Shown here: positions 45,501-55,938 of the stretch, piece after piece | Position numbering within the stretch: the stretch's first letter is position 1 | Layout: every line of letters begins with the position of its first letter | Origin: Anaeramoeba flamelloides | Taxonomy: Eukaryota > Metamonada > Anaeramoebidae | Direction of reading: 5' to 3' | Assembly (NCBI GenBank): GCA_027625915.1 | Contig: JANTQA010000072.1 | Span: forward strand, 1,736,001-1,800,000 | Length of the DNA stretch: 64,000 bases | Translations under genes and position numbers: made by a program | Notes under the pieces: model-generated | What the model was told of the DNA's origin: nothing | Databases searched by the model: none | What the model saw: the letters and a program-made list of their open reading frames with translations, nothing else

Positions 45501-48500
45501 AAAACACCTATTTTTGGGGTATTTTTTTAATAAAAAAAGTTGAAATGAATTAATTTTTGATTGAACATTAAGATTGAAAAAAGAATAAATGTTAAATCAA
45601 TTTTCAGAAAACAATCGAGAATGTATATAAAAACTCAAACATGGAAAAAAATAAAATGATAAAAAATATTCCAAAAACAGATAAAAAATCAGATTTTCAA
45701 TTTAATTTAGCGATATCTTTTGATTGAAATATTTGATTTTATTTTAAAATTGAAAAAATATGATTCTTTTTAGACTATTAAAAAAATACTTGAAAATTAT
45801 CTCTCTACTAAGTCAATTAAAAAATTCAAAAATTTTCCAATAAAAAATGAAAAAAATATTACTGAAAAATTTCATTTTTTTTTCAATTCCCATTAATATC
45901 TATTAAAGTTGTAAACCTTTTTGAAAATTGTTATGTATAATAATGTTTATTATATGAGTGTATTTCAAAAATACAAAATTTTGAGATTTTTTTTTGAAAA
46001 AATTTTCCTTATCTTGAAGTGAAAATAGAAAGAAATAATAAGAAAAAAGTTTGCCCATAATTTTTAAAGAAAAAATATAATTAAAAATAATCATTTATTG
46101 ATTCACCATTCAATTGTACAACCAGTCTTAACCGTTTCTCCATATAATTAATCAAATTTTCAATAACTTTCCATTCAATATTTTTCCAAATTTTTCCAAC
46201 TATTATTTCGAGTTTTCTTTCAGTGTTGGGTGATTCTTTGCTAATTCTTCGCCATAATAACCCAAAGATTTTCAATTGGATTAAGGTCAGGAGAATTTGG
46301 AGGCCAATTTTTTAAAACTAGGCATTTGTTCAACAAATATTCTTTTGTTGAATTGGACGTATGAACAGGAGCACTGTCTTGCATTAGTAACCAATTCCAT
46401 TGTCTATATTCCTTATCCATATCAGAAAACACTCTACACCTCGAAATTATATTGTTTTGGTAACTTTCTGAATTTACTATTTTGGGGAATTTAATTAAAG
46501 TAGACATCCAGTTTGAGTTAATTCCACCAAAAAACATAATTTTCTTTCCATATTTCTCTTTCTCTCGATAAACAGAATGTTTTAAAAAAATTTGCAAATG
46601 AAAAAAAAAAAAACTTAAAGTAAGAAAACTCAAAGAACAAAAGAAAAAAAGAAAAAATCAAATACCATCATTTTCACCCCATTGCCTCCAAATAAACCCG
46701 TTAAGGCCTTCTAAATAAAGCCAAGTTTCATCTGTAAAAACAACTTTTTTCCAATTGGTTTGTTTTTCCAAATGGTATTTAGCAAAATCTAATCTTTTTA
46801 TTTTTGATTGTTCTGTTAATTTTGGTTTAACTTTTGGAGCTTTATATTTAAACTTTAATCCTTTTCGAATTCTCCAAACTGATGTTCCACCCATTTCAAT
46901 ATCATGTGATTCTTTTAACAAATTTGATAATCTTTCACAACTCAACTTTCTATTTTTCTTAGTTTCAATTTCAATAATGTCCTTTATTTCTTGTGTTTTA
47001 ATTGATTTTCTTCCAGTTGTCTTTGTTGATTCTATAGTTCTAAAAAATAAAAAACAAAAAAAAAATATTAACACCGAATAGACACCAAATTAAATAAAAA
47101 TAAAAAAATACCCTTTCAAATCATATGTTTTCTCCCCATATCGAACTTTTTTAATTGCAATGCTCATTTTGAAGCAACTTTCACTTCTAGAAAGTCCTCT
47201 TTTTTCGAAGTTTAACTATTTTGAATTTTAAAATACATTAATTGATTTCTTGTTCAATTTGATTCATTTGATTAATGTTGAAAATAAAGAAAAAAATAAA
47301 TTTAAAAATTGAGAAATATCGAATAAACAAAACAGTAATTTCAACTATAATTGAAATACAGATTATTGATACTAATATCAATCGTAACAAACGATTGGTA
47401 TAACTTTGAAGTATACTTAAAATAATAAAAATATCATGCCCCTAATTTTGAAATTTGGCTTAAATATTGTGATTTCTTTTTAATTAAGTAGATTTTTTAA
47501 ACCGAGTTATTATTGAACTTTGTGGTTGATTTCATTTTTAAAAGTGTATTTTTGAACACTCCCCCTTTACAGACAATAAGATTTCAATCTTCTTTCAAAG
47601 AAAACAATTTTTTTCAAAAATAAAAAATTTTAAAATAGTAATTCCATAACCCTTTTTAATGTTAGACAAGTTACTATTTCAAGACTTAAAAAAAATTTTT
47701 TATTTTAAAAGATCAATTTTAAGAAAAGAATTAAGATTTTCATTCTTTTGAAAAACTTTTTTTAAAAAATATTTGGGATTGTGAATAAAAACCCACTCAT
47801 CATTTATGATATTAAATTTACAAACTTCTTTTTTCTTACTTTAAATAAAATTGTAATATAATCTTTCAATATATTACTCGATATGTTTGCTATCTTTTAT
47901 TTTCAAACTCTTCACTTTTATTCCAAAGAGCTCGCTGAAACACTTTTTAGAAGAAATTCAATGGCAACAAAATTATTAAATGTGATATGCAATTTTTTTG
48001 GAAATGAATATTTAATTAATATTCTAAAAGAGCCAATCGCAAAGTTACTTGAAGATTCTGAAGATTTGGAAATAGATCCAAAAAAAATTAAAGATCCAAA
48101 TGGTGATATTTCTAAAAATATCGAGAAATTAAAAAAAAAAACAAATAATTTTTTTAATGCTATTTTCAGCTCTGTAGAACAAGTTCCTTTTGTTCTTCGT
48201 GAAGTTTGTAGATTTATTAGGAAAGAAACAAAAAATAAATTTCCAAAAATGGAACTAACATCAGTCGGTGCATTTTTCATCTTAAGATTTATTTGCCCTG
48301 CAATAACCTCACCAGAAAATTATGAATTATATGATGAAAAAATTACACCAGCAATGAGAAGAGCCTTGATCCAAACAAGTAAAATAATACAGACTATTTC
48401 TAATAAAGTTAGATTTCCAGAGCAAAACTACCTGTCACAATTTAACCAATTTATTGAGGAAAATGAAAAGCCAATGTTCACATTTTTTGATCAGATCTCG

Positions 48501-48656
48501 AACCAAATGTTCATTCGTGAAATGGCTATTGAAGACTCTCTTGTTAATGAAGAACAAGTCACTGAAGCGGTAAATGTTATTAAAGTTTTTCTTGATCAAA
48601 ATTTCGAAGAAATTCAAGATGATCTATTTAAGGTAACAAATAGATTATTTGACTAA
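42586..48656 (+). CDS. RasGAP-domain protein, two exons with a 4.6-kb intron
   Basis: A predicted 498-residue GTPase-activating protein for Ras-like GTPases. Exon 1 is 42586-43354 and exon 2 is 47929-48656. Joining phase 1 (G) to AG gives Glu257 and the continuous motif NEVNETELAETLFRRNSMATKLL (cut here to NETELAETLFRRNSMATK). The donor is GTAAGA and the acceptor AAAG. Residues 1-190 are basic and of low complexity, with a Lys/Met-rich stretch near 90-105. The RasGAP domain spans about 195-490. The arginine finger is Arg264 in TLFRRN, and the structural FLR motif is ILRFICPA with Arg376, so a catalytically competent GAP is expected. The ORF ends in a plain stop. No other domain is seen, so this is a compact member of the family. 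The start is the ATG at 42586; the TTG before it is not used. The intron contains an antisense Tc1 transposon. Confidence 0.9.
44775..45261 (+). pseudogene. Unrecognised coding-like patch in the RasGAP intron
   Basis: Two adjacent open frames (44775-45020 and 45073-45261) have more protein-like composition than their surroundings. The first gives KVSQNYTLDFSYKLDSKN and VERVERISLLHF and ends in a hydrophobic stretch. The second gives NNIQLVDGILTFDRSTIVGE and also ends in a long hydrophobic stretch. Neither has an ATG start, and I recognise no family. They may be remains of a gene or element, exons of an alternative transcript, or chance. Confidence 0.2.
45951..47569 (-). mobile_element. Tc1-type (DD34E) DNA transposon inside the RasGAP intron
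   Basis: The element is about 1.6 kb and antisense to the host gene. It encodes a transposase (46081-47167) with two short introns and the DD34E spacing of the Tc1 group. Putative terminal repeats are TATGAGTGTATTTCAAAAAT on the left and, complemented, GAGTGTTCAAAAATACAC preceded by TAAAGGGG on the right. They share GAGTGT and TTCAAAAATAC, and TA stands at each edge. The termini are assigned by eye and could be off by several bases. One frame break in the transposase indicates a defective copy, though only slightly decayed. Confidence 0.75.
46081..47167 (-). pseudogene. Tc1/mariner transposase with one frame break
   Basis: Exon 1 is 47112-47167 (MSIAIKKVRYGEKTYDLK), exon 2 46666-47039 and exon 3 from 46563. 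Introns of 72 and 102 bases have GTATTT donors and T-rich AG acceptors, and phase is kept at both joins. The N-terminal half is a helix-turn-helix region (KTQEIKDIIEIETKK, ERLSNLL, GTSVWRIRKGLKFKYKAPK). The DDE catalytic residues are Asp in VFTDETWLY, Asp in LLMQDSAPVHTS and Glu in SPDLNPIENLW, with exactly 34 residues between the last two. The frame shifts by one base close to 46245-46255, just after LNPIENLWVIM. The remaining tail (RRISKES to NGESINDYF) continues in the next frame to a stop at 46081. Total length is near the usual 340 residues. It could also be a sequencing error in an intact gene. Confidence 0.85.
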
Positions 48657-48757
48657 ATTTACAAAAAAAAAAAAAACTACTTTATTAAACATAAAAAAAT
48701 ATTAAAATTTTATTCCATTTTTTTTTTTTTTTTTTTTTGTTTTAATTTGAATTAAAC

Positions 48758-48990
48758 ATTTAAGCTATCTTCAAAAAAGTGAGGCAAATTTATTTTAAAA
48801 TATCTTTATTAAAAATCAATTTTAATTACACTATTTAAATATTAAAAATTGTTATTTATCATTAATTGATTCGGCAAAAGTAATCCAATCAATTTATTTA
48901 TTTGTAAGATATTCTTTTAATTAAAGATATCATAGTTTCTTATCACTATTTTTTCTGATATTTTTTAATCCAGAAAATTGGGTGGTTATT
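48758..48990 (+). mobile_element. Family B element, one end recognised
   Basis: The first 60 bases closely match the left end of 6086-6692 (GCTAT.TTCAAAAAAGTG, GGCAAATTTATTTTAAAATA, TCTTTATTAA). Weaker similarity continues through TATCATTAATTG and the TTTCTTTTTAA region. The distal end is not clear, so the listed end is only where similarity fades. Confidence 0.5.
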
Positions 48991-51424
48991 TTTTTCTTTT
49001 TAAAACCAAAATTTTTTTTTTTCAGAGATATTTAATTTTGATAAAATTTTGAATTGAATGAAAAATTTATCAATATGTTTTCTAGTTTAAAAAATTTTTT
49101 GTTTCCTTTTCTAAATTTCCAGTTTTTTATTGAATTTGTTTTTGAGAAAAAAAAAATATAAAAGTTTTTTTCCAATTATATGAAAATATTATTACAGATA
49201 CACAAAAGGTAACAATTCAATGAGTGTAATTATTGATCTTAATTTTAAATTAAAAGTTTAGGTATAGGTTTACTTTCAAATTATAAATATTATTTATAAT
49301 ATATCCCTTATCAACCCGGATTTTCCTAAATTCATCAAGTTTAAAAGAAAAATTTTAAAATGATATTGATGTACTTACAGATTTATTTTATTATTTGTCT
49401 TTAATTCAGATTTTAATTATAATAAAAAGTCAAAATAGTTCAAAGATAAAGTAGTTAAGTTATTGATTTTTTTTTTTGAAATTGGAAAAAAAAATAATAA
49501 TTATTCATTTTTACATTTTTTTTTAAAGATTTTTATTTCTATCTTATTTTTTTTAAATCAGAAATTTTATTAAATTAATAGTAATTCAAAACTCAACAAA
49601 TTAATTTATTAATAATAACTACCAAACAATTTTGTTAATTTTATTGATAAAAAAAAAAATGAATAAAAAAATATATTACTTATAAATTTTCATTTTTTTT
49701 AGATAAAATTAACAACGGTGTTTGATTGTTATTATTAATAAATCATTATATAAAGTTTTATTTACTGTTATTTATAATAAAATTTCTTGTTTAAAATATT
49801 AAAAAAAAAAATTATAAATCTTTTAAAGATAATGTAAAAATGAAAAATTAAATTTATTTCTTTATTCCAAACTCTAAAGTTGAGTCTGAATAATTTTTTA
49901 AAACTTTTATTTATTCAATAGAAAATACTTGAAAAAACAAAAAAAAAAACAAAAATTGTTCAATATTTTCATTTATTAAATTAGTCTTCAATCAATAAAA
50001 ACTTTTTTAATAGATAAAGTAATTAAACTCGAAATTTAAAAAAAAAAAAAAAAAAATAACTTTTAAATATTATTCAAAGATAATAAAATAATCTCTGAAA
50101 CCAAGAAATTTTTTTTATAAATTCTGTAATTAGTAAAAATTTGAATAATATATTTGTGAAATTTGATTTTTTCAATCTAAATTAATTTAGATCTTGGAAA
50201 ATAATTTTTGATATATAGTCTCTTATTCAATAATATTATTTATTTTATGTCTAGATTTTAAAAAGTCAAAAATCAATAAATAGTTAAAATTAAAAAAAAA
50301 AATCAATTATTAAACTTACTCGAACTATTAGCCAAATCATTTAAAATTGAAAAAAAATCTTGTTGAAAAAATTATTATTTTTTTTTCTAATTTAATTTAT
50401 ATTTTTTTTTCAAATTTAATTTATAATTTTTATTATTTTTATTTAATTTAGAATCGAATATAAATATTGTTATTCGATAGTAACCAATAGATAAAATAAA
50501 TTTTCGATGTTATGTTAAAATATCTTTTGTAATCAATAAATTATTTAATAAAGTATTTTAGGAAATTTTGGGGTGCAAAGGAATCAAAAAACTTTTCAGT
50601 AGAGTATGATGTGTTTTAATCTTTAAAACAAAGAAGTTTTCAATGTTTAAACAAACTTTTCAATAAACAAAAAAAAAAAAAAAATAGACAAAATTTCAAT
50701 GAATAAAGAATGAAATCAAGATAACCCAGGAGAAATTTTTTAAATTATGAAAAATTTTTTTCAAGTTATTTTTTTATTGTAGGTACCTATACAATTTATA
50801 ATTATAAAATTTCTAACTAAGATATTTTTATTATAAATTCTCTATCTTATAATCCTTTGTCAACAATTCAAATTTAAATTTTTTTTTTGAAAGCTAATTA
50901 GGATATTTGGGATTGTTAGGTATATCAAAAATAAACAAAAAAAAAGGCAAAGTTTATATTTTTTAAACTTTTTACTTAATGTTTTAGTTTTGGATGTGAA
51001 AAAAATCAAAAACATAAAAATTAAATATTAATTAGATTTTCACAAAGTACTTGTACTCTACGACCCAAAGATTTAGTAAAAAAAAATATAGATATTTATA
51101 ATTGTATCACCATCAGAAAAAATATATTTTTGAGTTAGTCTAAATATCAACTTCTAGGCTAACAGAAACAGTTCTATCTCTGAAACCACCTTTTAAGAAC
51201 AATTCAAAAAAAAACAAAAAAAAAAAAAAAACAATTTGACTTTTCTTGTAAGCATCTTTTTTTTTGGCTAACTTTACTTTGGAAAAATTGTCTTGTTTTA
51301 TTCCTGGTAAAAAAAAACACCATCAATATCAAATAAATCTTCTCAATAACTTTTATGATCAAATCCTCAAATGGAATGATGATAATTTATTATATAACTG
51401 GACTTATTTTCTCCTATAAAACTT

Positions 51425-51690
51425 TTAAAGTTGGCACTTAAGGTATCTAACAAAGAATAAAAACAAAAATGCGATAAAAAATTGGGCATTCCATTTTCCC
51501 TTAAAAATTCTTTTTCGAATTTTAATTTTAAATTTTTCCTCCAAAATTTTTTCTTCATTAAAAGTCATATAGTATTGTTCAATTCGAAGACAAATGGTAA
51601 TTTCTGGTCTATTGTGAAGGATTTTCAATCCACCAGTCCTCGTGAAAATGTTTGTTACAATTTCGAAAATCTTTCTTATAAAAAGTAAAA
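51425..51690 (-). pseudogene. Coding-like relic downstream of the phosphatase gene
   Basis: On the minus strand, one frame reads NCNKHFHEDWWIENPSQ (about 51680-51625). This recalls the Cys-x-His-x-x-His part of a RING finger but lacks the surrounding cysteines. An overlapping frame reads ILHNRPEITICLRIEQYY and onward to a stop at 51425. No single frame carries a domain and no ATG is well placed. It may be a decayed gene end or chance. Confidence 0.2.
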
Positions 51691-51769
51691 TAGAATTGTT
51701 TCAAATGACTGAAAATGTGGAAATAAATTTAACTTTGTAATAACAACTTGTCTATTCAGATTAATTATT

Positions 51770-52357
51770 TTAATTTTGAATATTAAAACGTTTTTTCATT
51801 AAGGAAAGAAAAGCTTGAGACGAGTCGCTATCATTCTCAAGAAAAGCCTTTTCAGCAGTTGAATAATCGATATCACATTTATATGAAAGGTTAATTATTT
51901 CTAAATGGTAGTTGATTTTAAAAGAAACAGAACCAAACGTCTCCTGTTCAACATTTGACAAGAAGTTTAGTAAATAAGGATCAACATTAATATTTGTACG
52001 GCTCCTCTTGATCAAAGAATAAGATTCAAAGAGATTCTTTTTCTCTTTCATCATGTAATAATAAAGAAGTATTGAGGGTGATCTGTTTATACCATAACTA
52101 CAATGGACGTAAATCTTTTTCGAGTCTGAGACTGCCTTTGAGATGTATTTTGAGCTACCTTCACATACCGAGAGAAATTGCTCAGATGCACACAAGGACT
52201 TAAGGTCGTAAAATTTGCTTTCAAAGATGTTTGATCGAGTGAACTTTGATCTTCCACATAAACTAAGAATTGCCTTTATTCCCTTAGATTTGATTTCCAA
52301 GAGATCGGTTTCCATTCCACCCAAATAAATTAATGGACTAATTTGGCTATAACTCAT
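51770..52357 (-). CDS. Small dual-specificity protein phosphatase
   Basis: A 195-residue protein with a compact dual-specificity phosphatase domain at about 5-140. The P-loop is HCSYGINRS, with catalytic Cys86 and Arg92. A candidate general acid, Asp51, lies 35 residues upstream in FYDLKS, at the spacing usual for the family. The start MSYSQISPLIYLGGMETD is the typical opening of the fold. The C-terminal tail (148-195) is helical, with DYSTAEKAFLENDSDSSQAF, reminiscent of a UBA-like fold that might bind ubiquitin; this is a weak inference. The protein should dephosphorylate Tyr and Ser/Thr residues of signalling proteins, but no docking motif identifies the substrate. ATG 52357 is the only sensible start. 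It is a single exon. Confidence 0.9.
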   Translation of the reverse strand: MSYSQISPLIYLGGMETDLLEIKSKGIKAILSLCGRSKFTRSNIFESKFYDLKSLCASEQFLSVCEGSSKYISKAVSDSKKIYVHCSYGINRSPSILLYYYMMKEKKNLFESYSLIKRSRTNINVDPYLLNFLSNVEQETFGSVSFKINYHLEIINLSYKCDIDYSTAEKAFLENDSDSSQAFLSLMKKRFNIQN

Positions 52358-53901
52358 TTAAAAAGTAATTTTGTATTGTTTTGTTTTGAAAAAAGAAGAT
52401 TGGGGAATATTGACAAAAAATGAAAAGTACCCAGAATTGATTATTTAATCTCTGTTTGATCTCTGAAAATATTTAAAAGAATTTTCTCTGAGAAAACCAT
52501 GTTATTCAATTCGTCCATTTAAGGTTTTGGTGATTTCAATGAAGACAAATCAGAAACAATTTAAAAAAATTCAAAAAGTGTTATATCAATAATTTTTATA
52601 GACTAGTAATGAGAAGTCCCAAAGTACCTCAAGGTAAAACAGAAAATAAAGTTTATATTCCAAAAATTAATTTTAGAATATCCTTAGATTAGTAGGGTTT
52701 GTACAGATGGTTTTGTTTAAAAGAAATTAATGGATAAGAAAAATGGAAATCGATATTTTTGTTTAAATTATCCAAGATCCTTCATCTTTTGATGTAATAT
52801 AATTGCTGAAAATGAATACTTGAACAAAAATTCCCAAAGAATGATTTTTGGAAATTAAATAATCAAAAAAACAATCTAGTTTTTTTAATTTAAAAAATTG
52901 AAACAAAACATAAAATAATAATTTTAGACTTTCATCATTTCCTTTTAAAGGCCTAGTCTTAATTATATCAGAATTTATTAATATACATCTATTGCTATTG
53001 AATTTCTAATATTCATTAAGAATTCATTTTATAAGGGATATGATAAAATTAATAATGTGTTATTCACTTTTATTGTGTTAAATCAAAACTATTTTCTTAT
53101 CTCTTGAATCTCTTTTTTATTAAATATATTATTTCTAATTGAGTTATCTGTTTTTGGGATTTTAAATTTGTATTATGACTTTTAAATAATTGTAGTTTAT
53201 TTTTTTCACTTAGGACTTGAATTTTGTAAAAAAAAAAATATTAACAAATTAATTTTCAGAACAGAAATCACATTTTATTTTCACACCAAATATATATTGT
53301 GAAATAAAATATATAAAATAAAATTTATTACAACAAAATAATTTCAAAAAAAGAATTTTTTCTCAAAAAAAAAAATGGAGGATTATCTTTTGATTTTTTC
53401 AAACCATTTTTCTTGTTTCTACTTGATATTATTAAATCAAAATAAGAGTATTTTTTTGAAAATATTTATTCTATCCTATAATAGAAATTACAGAAAATCC
53501 CTATTAATTTCAAATTTTCTTTTTATTTTTTGAATCATTTGTAATTATTGATTTTTTTTTTTGAAATGAAATGGTTTTCATGGTTTTATAGGGTTATCTC
53601 TTAAGTTTGGTTTCTTAAATGCTTTCGTTGAAATTGACCACAAAAAAAAATAAAAAAAAAATTTAAATTGATTTCGTTTATTTGTTTTTTTAAAATGTTT
53701 CTAGTCAAATTAAAAAAAATTATCGATAAAATAAATGTTTTTAAAAAAATCTAATCTTGTACTTGTTCAATACAATATAATTAGATCATGTATATTTTCA
53801 GGATGATTATTTTTTAAGAGGATTTTGAAATTTGAGAATCCGCAATCTTCCCTTGAAAATGTATCTTCGAATTGTCTGATTAAAATAGATGAGTTTTTAT
53901 T

Positions 53902-54101
53902 TACAGTCAGTTCCACTATTAAGGCACAAACTTTCAACGAAATTTAAGGCACAATAAAAATCTCAAATTAAGGCACATAATTCAGATTCTCGTAAAATAA
54001 ATTGTAAAAAATAAATGTCCAAATTTTGTGCCTTAATTTGAGATTTTTTTGTGCCTTAAATTTCGTTGTAAGTTTGTGCCTTAAAAGTGGAACTGACTGT
54101 A
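53902..54101. mobile_element. 200-bp CAGT-ended MITE, family C copy 3
   Basis: Exactly the same length as 11231-11430, with ends TACAGTCAGTTCCAC and the matching GTGGAACTGACTGTA. One base of the arm differs from copy 1, but the change is mirrored in both arms of this copy. Four internal AAGGCACA units are arranged as two inverted pairs. It appears young. Confidence 0.85.
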
Positions 54102-54324
54102 TGAGGGGAGGAAATTAATTTCTTCTTCCAGCCCTTTTTTTTTTTTTTCAATTAATAAAAAAAAATAAATTTTATTTATATTTTCAATTTCTTTCTCAAT
54201 TTTTTTCGAGAAAGGTGTAACCAAAACAATTTATCAAATAAAAAAAAAGAAGAAGAAAATCAATTAAAATATCAATAAAAAAAATAAAACTATCATTTTC
54301 GTGACCAAATTAAACTATCCACTG

Positions 54325-54760
54325 TCGTGAGTTTTTTCAAGATTTGAAAGAATGAAGTAAAATCCTTCATTTTACGAAATACATTTAAATTCTGGAAAAC
54401 GGCCATTAACTTTTTTTTAAATTGAAAAATAAAAAGAAAAATTCGAAATTTTCTTTTAATTTTTCAAATTGTAAAAAAAAAAGCCGTTAGGTTTTCTTGA
54501 GTTTTCTGTTTATTTGTAAAATCAATAGATTTTCCAGATAAAACAGAAAACTTCAAGAAAACCTAGGCACTTGACGGCACTCGAAGAATCTTCCCTGAAT
54601 ACACCTGAGGGTTAATTTTTTTTTCTTTTTCAAATTAAAAAAACCTTTAGGTTTTCTTGAGTTTTCTGTTTATTTGAAATATCAAATGATTCTACAGATA
54701 AAACAGAAAACTTCAAGAAAAGCATCGTTAGGTTTTCCAGAATTCAAAATAATTGGGTTA
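54325..54760. repeat. Tandem series of TAGGTTTTC hairpins
   Basis: Two successive hairpins, at about 54488-54566 and 54648-54722, have arms TTAGGTTTTCTTGAGTTTTC and complement AAAACTTCAAGAAAACCTA, with loops containing an AATCAATAGATTTT-like palindrome. They are flanked by imperfect palindromes ending in TTCTGGAAAAC (54340-54400) and GGTTTTCCAGAATTC (54726). GCACTTGACGGCACT (54566-54580) matches the complement of the 8914 region. Confidence 0.65.
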
Positions 54761-55938
54761 AATCTTTGATTTTAAACTATTCTTCTGAATTATGGTAAAG
54801 TGTGGTAAGGCTTTTTTTAATATAAGAAGAAAAAAAATTCCTAAATTTTCTTTTAATTTCTGAAATTAAAAAAAATATAGGTACTTGAAAGCTCTTGAAA
54901 GCAATTTACAGGCGCTACTGTTATGTTTTTTTTTTATTTTAAAAGAATGTTGTAAAATCTTGGAGTTATTTCAATTCTTTTGAATTAAAAAATATTCTTT
55001 TTAATTTTCTCAAATCCAAATTAAAATAATTTGATCATAATTGGAATTTAAATCCAGTTTTGGAAATTTTTTTGAAATTGTACATTGTTTCTATTAAAAA
55101 TTAAACAAACAAAAGTTTTTCCTATCAGAATTATAAATAAAACCAAATTAAAGACAAATTAAATGTATCCAATTTTATAGATAAGAATAAGAAATAAAAG
55201 ATTTAATACAAGATATACCTCACATGTTCTGTGAATACCCAACCACTAAAGAACCAAGATTAGAGTAGTTAAAAGACTTAGTCAGACTAGAGTACCTCAA
55301 ATTCAAAAAACCCAAAATAAGAAAACACAAGAAAACAATAAAAAAATGAAAAAGAAAATATTAAAAATAATCGGAGAAATAATAAAAGAAAAAAATATTT
55401 ATGCTGCTAATAGCGAATCTAAATTACAAATTCAGATTCATCAAGACGATAAAGTTCTTAAATAACTGCTTCCATACATGTAAAATTGACCACAATTCAA
55501 TTTCAACCAGAACAATTAAAAAAAAAAAGAAATAAAAGATTTTTTTTTATTAATTCAAGCACAAATTTTTTCATTATTTTTTATTTCCCTTTTTTTAATT
55601 GGTATCTAAAGATATTGTGTCAGTATATATTCAATTCCAAGATCAATTAAGATATATTTATTCGGATAAATAAATAATTTTCATGATTTAATTTTGATAA
55701 ACAGTTGTACTTCAAAGATGTAAAATCTGTTCACTCCCTGAATTTTATTAAAATAAAATTAGCCTTTTTCTTTATGATTGCACTTTTAACAAAAATTTAA
55801 AGCCAATGATTCAAAATATGAAACAAGATCACTCTCAAAGAAGATTTTTGTTTGCAAATTTCGAAAAAAGAAAATCATTTTTTTATTTTGAAAACTTTCT
55901 GAATTCGCTTATTCATAAATAACAAACCAAGAAAAAAA

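Larger units (their letters stand above)
43355..47928 (+). other. Giant 4.6-kb intron of the RasGAP gene
   Basis: The intron starts GTAAGA, immediately followed by TTTTGT repeats, and ends CCAAAG. It lies a few codons before the arginine-finger loop, so no other exon is needed between the two halves of the domain. It holds an unexplained open-frame patch (44775-45261) and a Tc1-type transposon (45951-47569) on the opposite strand. Confidence 0.85.
48657..51769. other. Intergenic region between the RasGAP and phosphatase 3' ends
   Basis: Extremely AT-rich. A family B terminus begins at about 48758 (TAAGCTATCTTCAAAAAAGTG followed by AAATATCTTTATTAAA). Its other end was not identified. The stretch 49.3-51.3 kb holds only A/T runs. 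A coding-like relic at 51425-51690 is listed separately. Confidence 0.5.
52358..55938. other. Divergent intergenic region between phosphatase and TMEM181 genes
   Basis: Both promoters must lie here. It contains a 200-bp CAGT MITE (53902-54101) and a cluster of TAGGTTTTC palindromes (54325-54760). The rest is AT-rich with no recognised gene. Confidence 0.55.
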
